Positions 23,361-32,309 of a stretch of 64,000 bases of DNA are shown piece by piece. Position numbers and translations under genes: made by a program. This DNA is from Adiantum capillus-veneris (taxonomy: Eukaryota > Streptophyta > Polypodiopsida > Polypodiales > Pteridaceae), in the NCBI GenBank assembly GCA_014529385.2, contig CM043959.1, forward strand, positions 85,045,029 to 85,109,028, given 5' to 3'. Numbering within the stretch: position 1 is the first letter of the stretch; each line of letters opens with the position of its first letter. The notes under the pieces are model-generated. The model was not told the DNA's origin. It did no database searches and was given only the letters and a program-made list of their open reading frames with translations.

Positions 23361-24329
23361 GCCTTTAAGATCTCATTCTATCATTCTTTATTCTATTTTA
23401 TTCTGTGAAATTCTATTTTGTCATGCCTTCTTTGCCATTTATCCACCGATGTTGTAGTTCCATTTATGTCTGGTATAATGATTCTGTTGTCAGTTTGTTT
23501 ATATTTGACAATGTAGCTAGCCTGTGCAATCGTCTTGTTTGAAAACAATGTTCAGATCTGTCCTCAGTGAAGGTTGTCAGGTTTCTTTAAGTGAAATTTT
23601 CACCGATGCTGTTCTAACTTCTCTAGCTTCCTAGTATCCCCCCTCACATGGTAGACATTGGCTTTAGATCTACGCTCACCACTGCCAGCCAGTGCTGGAT
23701 TCCAAATTTGTTTCAAGTTAGCAAGGCTTTGCCACAAACTCTTTCTTCAATTAATGTTGATCTGTAAACTGTATATTATTTCTATGCTTGAGATGTTTGT
23801 CTATACACTATGATGCAAACTTCTGTAGTGGCAAAGATTCCTCTTTTCAAACTTCTTCGGCAAGGATGATGACGATGTGAGGAGGAGTTTGTGCTGACAC
23901 TCACAATGGGAGGCCAGCACCTTGCAAGCAAAGGGATGCATGACTTGTGGTCGTGCTTGTGGTGGCCATAGCAATCTAGGGATGGGCCAAGATGCATGAC
24001 TACTATTTGTGCCTCATAAAAATGCCAGACTAAGCTCATTAGGATTAGAACGGGCCGACACTCGAAACGGATGAGGATCGCGGTATGATGCATGAAGATG
24101 TATGTGCTTGCCACCCCTTATCTGAAATTGGAATCTCTAAACAAATCAATGGTTTTTATTTTTTTGAAGCCATTAGGAATACCTATTAATTAGGTGGTAC
24201 TAGTTGCAAGATAATCGAAAAATCTCTAGAATCTTCGAAAATGCTCTTTCGGGTGAGTACGTAGGTCCTTGGAGATGCCCTGGTGGTGTTAAGCAAAAGA
24301 GAATGAAAGAAAAGATGGAGACTGACTGT
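23361..24329. other. Remnant of tubulin intron and anonymous DNA
   Basis: T-rich sequence directly after the donor is plausibly intron. Beyond about 23,800 I see nothing recognisable. Confidence 0.5.
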
Positions 24330-25690
24330 AGGTGTCACGTGACACATCCAGCCCTATGTGTCCGTGGACAAGCTACAGCATGATCAGGGTTCAGTTACTC
24401 AGTCCAGTCAGTCTAGATTAGCAGTGATCTGGGTTCAGTCAGAGTCCAGTCAGTCTAGATTAGTAGTGATCTGGCACTTTTGTGAGTCTATTCGTAGACC
24501 GTGCATGCCCAGTCACTTAGCATAGATGCATATCCTCTGGTTGCACACAGCATGATCATCAGTATTCCCTTCAGAATCCATCAGATTCAGTCAGGGGAAT
24601 TTTCAAGTGCATTTAGCCTATTTTTCCTATTTTTGACATTTTTCACTTATTATTTTTAAGTGACTTTCCAACAAAAGTAGGTAGGGTAATTTTGCTAAGT
24701 TAATATATAAGCAAACCCAAGTTAGCACTTTCTGGCAGAAGAGGCAGTAGGAGCACATGCTCAACAGGCACCTTCTCAACAGAACCCCAGCAGGAAACCC
24801 TAGCGTTTTTGGTCCTCATCCTCACCGCACATCAGCCTAGCGTTTTTCAACGTGGATCATCGCCATCTTCTCTGACAACCTGGTGTTTTCAAGCAGCTGC
24901 AAGAAGACCTCCACAGCTCGTGTTTTTCCCATGATCGCCATCAGCACCAGACAGGGTAGCGTTTTTTATTAACGCTAGAGAAGCTGCAGCGTTTTTGGTT
25001 TTCAGCCCATTCCGCAGCAGAACAGTAGCATTTTCAGCCTTCATGGACAGCAAACCATTCAGCCCTAGAAGCATTGCAGATACCCTCATTTTCAGCCCTC
25101 GAAAACGTAGCTAAAACAGTCATTCTCAGCCCTCGAAAACGCAGCCAGAACAGTCATTTTCAGCCACCGAAACAGCCCCGAAGTTTAGCAGATAGAAGAC
25201 CACAAATTTCAGCCCTAAAGTCGTCGTCTTCGTCGTGGTCGTCGTCACCGGCATAGTCCCAGGTTGCATCAGTCCATTGCATCCGCATTGTACCACTTTG
25301 TGCAATCATAAGTAGACTACTCTCGCCGACGAGAGTGGGGCCTTCGGAGGAGGGTTTTACAACGTCTCTGGTGTCATATCTCTCTTCTCTCTCTATCTCT
25401 CAGTCTCATACACTTTCACACACATTTTCCATTCACTTTGTCGTGATCATAGCACTTTCCATTAAGAACGGAAGGCTCTCCCTTCCATAAGAACTAAAAG
25501 GAACCTTGAGCATAGTTCGGAGCACTCATCTTGAGCAAAGCGCAAACAATCATTCCGCTGCACCTAATAGTAGGTGTCGGGGAGGAGAATACGTCACCAT
25601 GGAGCATAGGGCGAGCAGTGAGGCTAGGCACAGCAGGCTCAGAGAGCCAAGCAGGGATGGCGCAGGACGAACGTTTTTTTTCTTATAACA
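24330..25690 (+). other. LTR-like region with internal short duplications
   Basis: The region starts with the perfect 12-bp palindrome TGTCACGTGACA (24,333-24,344). It contains a direct duplication near 24,400-24,475 (units with CAGTCCAGTCAGTCTAGATTA), repeated TAGCGTTTTT motifs at 24,800-24,970, and a 3-fold repeat at about 25,080-25,165 (CAGCCCTCGAAAACG, then CAGTCATT). Its composition and short repeats resemble an LTR or leader of a retroelement, but neither a second copy nor a primer-binding site was found. A short frame from 25,600 is basic and unconvincing. Confidence 0.35.
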
Positions 25691-25694
25691 AACA

Positions 25695-25774
25695 AAGCGC
25701 CTTCACAGTTTAGGCGCTTCGATGCAGTGGTTAGCCACTATGATTTGTTTATGAGAATTCCAGAGTTCAATTCG
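25695..25774 (+). mobile_element. Hairpin and tRNA-like A/B-box pair, possible SINE
   Basis: A perfect 8-bp stem, AAGCGCCT and AGGCGCTT with a 9-base loop, spans 25,695-25,719. It is followed by GATGCAGTGGTTAGC (A-box-like) and, about 40 bases on, GAGTTCAATTCG (B-box-like, 25,763-25,774). The B-box resembles the one on the minus strand at 20,016-20,026. It may be the head of a tRNA-derived SINE. No tRNA cloverleaf is evident. Confidence 0.35.
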
Positions 25775-26047
25775 CATGCTAGTTTTGCTTGGAAGGTGCA
25801 CTGCAAAGGTGAGGCAAAGAACTATTATATAACTGGTCATATGACTTGACCGGGTGTGTCATCTTGAGCTATCGATTTTCATCTTCAGTTCTTTTAGCTT
25901 TCAAAGTGAAATATGGTATACCAATGTGTCACATTAGGTTAATGCAGGAGCTTTGATGTGATAGTTTGAAATAGAATCGAAAATATCTATATATATGTAG
26001 TTTGACTTGAATGCTTCTTTTTTTAATAGGATATCTATATAGTCATT

Positions 26048-26518
26048 ATGGCAGAGGGTAAGAAGAAGGCATTTCTTCAGTCTCTAAGGTCAACTCTCTG
26101 CAAGGTGATTAGTGAATTTCCGGAGAAGCACGTAAAAAGTATCGTGAAAAATGAGACGCTCATGGACAAAATGCTTGAAAAAGCAATTGTAAGTGTGGTC
26201 TCCAAGGAAACTTTTGTTATAAGCAAAGACAAAGCTCGCCAGTCTGCTTATAGTATCATTGGTAACATGGAAAAGTGCCCCCATGATTTATATGAAACTC
26301 TTTCCGAAGGTGTTCAGTTGACAAAGCTCAAGGCTTTGCGTGCAGAAAGAGAGAAGAGTAAGCGTGCCAAAGATATAGATACACAATATGTGTTATCTAA
26401 AAAGTTACGAAGGGAGTTACAAATTATGTACTTGTTTGCAAGTATTCTTGTTTATGAATGGGGCTTGTCTTTACAGATAAGCAGACTCGGGTATGGCCAT
26501 CAAGGAGATTGTGATTAA
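26048..26518 (+). CDS. Unidentified ORF, 156 codons, Lys/Glu-rich
   Basis: An uninterrupted frame starts with ATGGCAGAGGG, 19 bases after an acceptor-like sequence (T-rich, then TTTTTTTAATAG), so an intron in the 5' untranslated region is possible. The first 120 residues are strongly helical and charged (FLQSLRSTLCKVISEFPEKH, then LRAEREKSKRAKDIDTQYVL). The last 35 residues, after KKLRRELQ, are hydrophobic and may be intron read-through. I recognise no family. The continuous frame, normal composition and good start make it the best candidate for a host gene fragment in the window, though a transposon-encoded protein is equally possible. Confidence 0.45.
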   Translation: MAEGKKKAFLQSLRSTLCKVISEFPEKHVKSIVKNETLMDKMLEKAIVSVVSKETFVISKDKARQSAYSIIGNMEKCPHDLYETLSEGVQLTKLKALRAEREKSKRAKDIDTQYVLSKKLRRELQIMYLFASILVYEWGLSLQISRLGYGHQGDCD

Positions 26519-26924
26519 CCTCAATAAAGGGACAGGGCAAACAAACACATTTGGTTTTGTTATGGGAAGAGAGGGAGCCATATGACATGTTTTGATTTGA
26601 TTTATGTATTTTATGTACACGGCAACCATATGACATGGACATCGCATTTTGTTGATTGTGCAGTATGAGAAGCATGACATACTAGAACTTTGGAATGTAG
26701 TTCCGTTTTAAGGGTTCATTTGGTAGGCTACTTTTATGTTTTCATTTTGTGTTTGTTTTGTACATGATCGCCTATCGATGTGGGCATGACCTTTTGGTAA
26801 TCGTGTGATTAGACTATGTGATTGAAGGTTTTCTATGTACTATGATATGCAGGTCATAATATCAATTTGAAGTTAGATTACTTTGACTCTATTGAAAATG
26901 TGTTTGATTTTAATGTGTAAGATA
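26519..26924. other. Anonymous A/T-rich stretch
   Basis: No gene or repeat recognised. It may contain the 3' end of the ORF at 26,048-26,518. Confidence 0.5.
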
Positions 26925-27345
26925 ATCCTTAAATCCCGCGTGGGAGCCCAAGATGAGGTGGACAATTTTTTTGGAAAAAGAAATTATGTGATGAAAAATC
27001 CCATGTGGGAGCCCAAGAAAAGGGTGCACTGATTTTTTTTGAGAAAGAGGTCTTCGTACAAAGGAGGCTCTGGCGAATTTTTAAAGATTTATACTTTATG
27101 TACAAACTCAAAATTAAATACAGATGGTGCTCTTTTAAAGTGCATTTTGCTTCAGCATAGACGTGCATTCATATCACATATAATTATTTTTGTTCAAAAA
27201 GATTAATTTTTTAATGAGTTGTTTTGTAATGTGTTTTGATTTGATGAGTGAAGTTTTTCATGGTTGTTTAAGAGTATGCATTATTTGTTATTTAGAGAAC
27301 GATCCATTTCATGTGTGTCTTAAATCCCATGTGGGAAGCTTACTA
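26925..27345 (+). repeat. Repeats of an AAATCCC-GTGGGA motif
   Basis: The block AAATCCCGCGTGGGAGCCCA at about 26,932 recurs as AAATCCCATGTGGGAGCCCA at about 26,997 and, shorter, near 27,322. Two adjacent units of about 65 bases form a tandem pair. CCCATGTGGGA is nearly self-complementary. Origin unknown. Confidence 0.6.
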
Positions 27346-27795
27346 AGTAGGTGGCTAGTATTATATGTTTTGAGATTGAGATTTGTATCGGTTTACAAGG
27401 CAAATGTTATTCGTTTTTTGATAAATTACATTGAAATGATTGGTTTATTTTAATTTAGTATTCATTATATTTGTTGCTTTTCATGGTTTTCTCTCAAAAC
27501 ATCTATTGCAAATGAAAACACACTACAATGTACACTTCTGTTCATTTGGAGTTCAACATGTATTTTTGCAAAAGCATGTGCTTCTAAAATTGTTGTGTTA
27601 CTAGTATACACAAAATAGTGGGTCATTACATCCCGTATGAAATCCGTATGAGGGGGGATGGCTCATTGCGAGAACGTCCGTAACTAGTGGGTATCTTGTG
27701 CGTATGTAGGGGGGTAGGTTAGCATGTAGGGTACCGTATATAGGGGGGGTTTTCTGATTTTGATGCACGCAGGTGACGTCCCCCCATTACTAATA
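27346..27795. other. Anonymous stretch with G-rich tail
   Basis: The part after 27,600 is G-rich with several runs of five to eight G and repeats of CGTATG. It lies immediately beyond the truncated RNase H end of the copia element. No LTR could be recognised. Confidence 0.45.
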
Positions 27796-27799
27796 GTTA

Positions 27800-29166
27800 A
27801 TCCCCCGGGTTGTAGACACTCGCATGTCAAAACAACCAGCCCAAATCTGAGTCCGCAAAAGCATGTTAGTCTGGCGGCAATGATCCCCCCTTGGGATAAA
27901 TCAAGCCAAGATGTAAAGTGCCACTAAGGTAGCTGAAAATCCTCTTGACAGCCTGCCAATGCTTATACCCTGGGCTATGCATAAATCTGTTGATGTGTGA
28001 GACTGCAAACTGAATATTGGACCTCATGTTGCATACATAAATGAGGCAGCCAACAACAGTTTGGTAAAGAGTGACATCAGCAGGATTGTCAACACCATGT
28101 AGACTCAACTTCAAACCTGTTTCCATGGGAGTGGCAATAGGTTTGCAATCCTTAAGTCCAATCTTACATAGCAATGTCTCTATGTAACTTTCCTGACACA
28201 AGGCAATACCACCATCTTAAACTGTATACCCAAGTAATGATGCAACATCCCCAAATCTTTCATCTTGAAAGTAGCATTTAAATCAACCTTAAATTCAGCA
28301 ATATGTCTCTCATTTGGTCCAGTGATTAGCAAATAATCTACATAAATAACCACAATGAGAAGTACATCACCCTCACGCTTTACATACAATGTTCTTTATG
28401 TTGGACTGTTATGAAAGCCTTGTTTGACCAAATGAGTGTCAGCTTTCTCATACCAAGCATGAGGAGATTGATTCAACCCATACAAAGCCTTCTTACATCT
28501 GCACACTTTGTCCTCTTGTCCTTTTATGACAAAACCGCGAGGCTGCGTTACATAAACTTCCTCAAATATGTCAAAATTCACGAAAGTAGTAACAATGTCT
28601 GATTGATGTACATCCCAACCAGAATGAGCTGCCAATGCACATAGAAAATACACAGTAGTCATACGACAAGTGGGAGCAAAGGTCTCTTCATAATCTATGC
28701 CTTTTTGTTGTGCATAACCCTTTGCAACAAGTCGAGCCTTATGGAAATCAATCTCACCATCCGTCTTGCATTTCAACTTGTAAACCCACTTTGTACCAAT
28801 GGAATTTTTCCTAGGAGGCAAATCACATAAAGTCCATGTGTCATTTTCTATAAGTGCATCATATTTTGATTGCATGGCAGCCATCCAATTTCTTGAATTT
28901 TGTGCTTCTTCAAAAGACAGAGGCTCCTCAACATCATGTAAGCTAGACCCAGCCAAATCATAACAATCTGATGCATAAGATGCATGGCGAGAGCCTGAAC
29001 GAGTATAACTAGACAAAGGTGCATCCAATTTACTGTCATGCAAAGTGTGCACCAACCATTTTGGCATACCTATAGCCTGCTCATTTTCAGCCCTTTCCTC
29101 ATCAAGTACATCATGTACATCTGCATCAATAATAGGCTGATATGTAACATTTTCAGAAACCCCCAT
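27800..29166 (-). pseudogene. Copia reverse transcriptase and partial RNase H
   Basis: The first part (28,396-29,166) shows WMAAMQSKYDALIENDTW, GTKWVYKLK, ARLVAKGYAQQKGIDYEETF and WDVHQSDIVTTFVN, which keeps the first catalytic Asp. After a frame break, 28,180-28,389 carries the second catalytic motif as YVDY instead of YVDD, followed by LLITG and DLGMLHHYLGIQ. A further break leads to 27,866-28,201 (CKPIATPMETGLKL, YQTVVGCLIYVCN). RNase H is reduced to a degenerate HAFADSD-like segment near 27,800-27,860. With one catalytic Asp changed and several frameshifts the enzyme is dead. Confidence 0.88.
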
Positions 29167-29289
29167 AGGCTATACATTTGCATCATTGAAACTTACATTC
29201 GTATTTCCACCATTGAAAAGAGGCAACAAAGTCTCATAAATGTCTTGTGAGCTTACATTACTGTCTCTAGTACGTACATGACAACAAGG

Positions 29290-30235
29290 TCTGAACAAAT
29301 TCTTCCACAAACACTACATCCCGTGAGACCAAAATATGTTTTGTTTGTGGATTATACAACCTGTACAACCTTTTCTTTCACCACTATAACCAACAAAAAT
29401 ACATTTGACAACCTTATCATCTAATTTTTTGTGCTGTGTTTGTGGCTCCAAAGCATATGCCAAACAACCAAAAACACGCATGTGCTCAATAGAAGACTTT
29501 CTATCATGCCATGCTTCATATGGAGTAATAGACTATAGAGCTTCCGTAGGACACCTGTTTAGTACATAAGTGGCACACATGATGGCCTCAAGCCAAAAAG
29601 AATGCAGAAAAGCTTGACTTTTTACCATACATCGTACCGTTTTCATAAGTGACCTGCTTTCCCGCTTAGCAACACCATTTTTGTTGAGGTGTATAAGTCT
29701 CTGTACATTGATGTTTTATCCTAAGACTAGCCAGAAATGCATTGAGTTCATGAGACATATACTCCCCCCTTCGATTGGAATGGAGGGTGCCCATAGTACA
29801 TTTTGAGACATTTTCAGCCATAGCCAAAAAAAAATTGAAGCACATAAAAACTTTGGACTTCGATTTAAGCGGAAATATCCATGCATGCCTGGAGTAATCA
29901 TCAATGAAAGTCATGAAGTAAAGGTAATTGCCCAAGGATGGAGTTTTCATGGGTCTACAAATATCACTATGCACAAGCTGCAACCTGCATGTGGCCCGAA
30001 CTGGACCATCCTTTGGAAACTTAGAACGCTACATCTTACCCAAAATAAAACCTTCACAAACATTTTTGACAGGTGCTTCAAGAGGCGGCAAAGAAGCAGC
30101 CATATCAGATTTCTCCAAATGTAGCAAACTGGCAAAATTCAGATGACCAAAACGTGCATGCCAAAGTTTTGCATCCGAAATAGCCCTTGAATCTGCAACT
30201 GCATTTGCCAAATTTTGTCCACACTTGTCATACAA
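29290..30235 (-). pseudogene. Copia integrase with pre-integrase domain, broken
   Basis: The zinc-binding pre-integrase domain reads KLWHARFGHLNFASLLHLEK, ending with CEGFILGKM (30,029-30,235). The core domain in 29,666-29,983 has HSDICRPM and FIDDYSRHAWIF, but the second catalytic aspartate is lost (HSNRRGEY where SDRGGEY is usual). A one-base insertion in an A run near 29,690 shifts the frame just before the NGVA(E) motif. The continuation, with copia-typical RVFGCLAYA-like sequence, runs to about 29,330 in other frames. Confidence 0.85.
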
Positions 30236-30259
30236 AGTGAGCTTATACAGTCAATGGCA

Positions 30260-31250
30260 CTAAAGCCCAGATGCAACAATTTCATCACCAAAACTGAGAT
30301 CATGCACTGTGCATCTGTCGTCTACAAATTTGACTACAAGTCCAAGTCTAGCAAGTGCAGATATAGACAAAAGATTATTCTTTATGCCAGGTACATAAAG
30401 TGAATCCACAAGTGTGAAAGAACTGCCATTAGCAGCAGCAGTAAGTACAATCTTTCCAACTCCCTGAACCGGATAACGGGCATTGTTGGCATAAGTGACT
30501 GAATTCCCATGAGGGATAGACTCAAGAGAGGTGAACAATTCACGATGTGAGGTAATGTGCTTTGTAGCACCACTGTCAAAATACCACACATGTGAATCTA
30601 TAGAAACTGACAAGCATGCATCATGGACAGCAGGGTTGTAAGTGCACTCTGCGCTAAAAGCCCATTCTGCATCAACATCAGTATTATAGCCTCTTTTTAT
30701 AGAAGACTCAACAATGGCTTTATCTGTAGTGGAACCAACATTTGCAATGGAACCACCGTCTTTCTTCTTAGCCTCTTTTGCCTTCAACTTAGGACATTGC
30801 TTGATCAAGTGATCATTAGATTTACAATAATGGAAATGCATTTTCTTTTTGCCCTTATCACGAGAATTGTGAGACGAAGTGCTATCAGCAGAAGCATTAG
30901 GAACAGAAGTTTTGCCACTCTCAGCAGAACCATAAGAAGTGACTGCATTGATGTTACCACCCTTTCTTTGAGAAGAAATAAAAGCCTGTTCAACTGCACG
31001 TTGCCTAGTCCTGTTTTTTTTGGAAAGTGACTCTTGCAACAGCAATGTGCATAATGCATCAAACTTGACAACTTCAGGATTTCCTTGGGTCATCAGTCTC
31101 CAAGTACTAGCAAAAGTTTGGTAGGAATCTGGTATGGCATCAAGAATAGTCTGCACAAGGAAACTGTCTGAAATGACTTCACTTGCAAAAATAAGTTGCT
31201 CATTGATATCCTTGACATGTTGTCTACACTTGAATGAAAGAGCAAAGAGA
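30260..31250 (-). pseudogene. Copia gag C-terminal part and protease
   Basis: The frame contains gag sequence (QHVKDINEQLIFASEVISDS and ILDAIPDSYQTFAS), a basic linker, and a nucleocapsid knuckle read as HFHYCKSNDHLIKQC, in which the first cysteine of C-x2-C-x4-H-x4-C is histidine. The protease follows with VWYFDSGATKHIT (catalytic D-S-G) and YVPGIKNNLLSISALA. The 344-codon frame is open, so this is the best-preserved part of the element. The first ~15 residues belong to the insertion upstream, not to gag. Confidence 0.88.
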
Positions 31251-31254
31251 GAGG

Positions 31255-31875
31255 AACAAAATGCAAGTTTCAAAATTGAAATCAGATTATCCAATCATTA
31301 GAAAAGTTTATTACAAGTTGGAGCTTCGTAGTCGCTTGAGCGTACGTACAACAAAGCTCTTCTTCTTAAAAAAGATAAGCCTCGTTTTCACATTAAAGTT
31401 ATTGACCTTTATGCCTATGGCTTTCTAAATGGCCAGTGGCCGGCTCACATGGACCTTTACAAATGTCATGACAAAATTACAACTCAAGGAATTGACTTGC
31501 CACTCTGAAACCAGGATTTACACAGAGTATCACTACACTAGCTCAAAAAAATAACAGAGTACAAATGTGGTGTCCCACTACGTGTTCGACTAGGTGGGCA
31601 CTCGTTTGTTCAATCTTCTAACATCCCATTTGCATATCGAAAGGAGGAAGAAATAGTAAAATTGGGATTCTCAAGATGGGGTACTCCCACAAAGTGGATA
31701 GGGAGTTCCACCTTGGTTGGAATTTTCTATGCCCCTTGTGGAGGAACCTCACCTTCCTTGGAGTTCCCTATGCCCATTGTGGAGGAATTCAACTTGGGAA
31801 TAAAAGTTTTGCCATTCGTCCCTCGTTTGATGTGCAAACAGTCCATACCATCTTCCTCATGCATAATCTTTGACT
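31255..31875. mobile_element. ~0.6-kb insertion in copia gag, type unknown
   Basis: Gag homology stops at about 31,250 and resumes near 31,880 (GLYASCNEGKFLFLRK), so about 620 bases are foreign. Inside are a ~45-base tandem pair near 31,720-31,800 (sharing CTATGCCC-TTGTGGAGGAA), a GTGTCCCACTA / TAGGTGGGCAC near-inverted pair near 31,570-31,600, and on the minus strand TGGTTTCAGAGT (about 31,500), similar to a tRNA-Met primer-binding site. I found no clear terminal inverted repeats or target-site duplication. Confidence 0.6.
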
Positions 31876-31880
31876 CCAGC

Positions 31881-32140
31881 TCATTTACGCAGAAAAAGAA
31901 ATTTACCCTCATTGCAACTTGCATAAAGACCAGCCAATATATCCCAAGCCTGTTTTGCAGATTTTGTTGAATGGATGTGAGGAACAATGGTTTGCTTCAC
32001 AGACAACGCAATCAATGCATGAGCTTGCGCATCCTTTACATGCCAACCAGCTTGTTCTGCCATAGGCAAAACAACTCTAACAGCAGCAATCCTTGCAGCA
32101 AGACTGCAGTCTCCATCCCACTTGGAGCGCAATGCTCGTC
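31881..32140 (-). pseudogene. Copia gag N-terminal fragment
   Basis: The minus frame reads RRALRSKWDGDCSLAAR and then ALIALSVKQTIVPHI, followed by STKSAKQAWDILAGLYASCN. This is the helical gag domain (DUF4219/UBN2 type), and it ends in a stop created at the insertion junction. The usual first ~50 residues are missing. Confidence 0.75.
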
Positions 32141-32309
32141 GTCCCTGCTTGTGAGAACATACCTAGAGCATACGTACCTAGAGTGGATGCAAAGACCATT
32201 AAATACAATGATGCAATGATGCATATAGACAGAAATGGACAAGAAGATTTTTGAATACAATATACATTATAAAACGAAGCTAAATTGTTCAAATATAATA
32301 TTTATGGCT
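32141..32309. other. Junction between copia and CACTA sequence
   Basis: About 170 bases join the truncated copia gag to the truncated 3' end of the CACTA transposase. I recognise neither a copia LTR nor a CACTA terminus in it, so both elements lost their ends here. Confidence 0.5.

Larger units (their letters stand above)
27800..32140 (-). mobile_element. Ty1/copia retrotransposon, defective
   Basis: On the minus strand the order is gag, CCHC region, protease, pre-integrase zinc domain, integrase, reverse transcriptase, start of RNase H, which is the copia order. The 5' end is missing: gag begins about 50 residues inside the usual protein and abuts CACTA sequence. The 3' end fades within RNase H. 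A 0.6-kb insertion splits gag. Frameshifts and catalytic substitutions occur in integrase and reverse transcriptase. No LTRs are visible. Confidence 0.88.

Noticed and set aside
25695-25774. Functional tRNA gene
   Set aside because: A- and B-box-like motifs exist, but no cloverleaf with acceptor stem and anticodon arm can be drawn. At most it is a SINE head.
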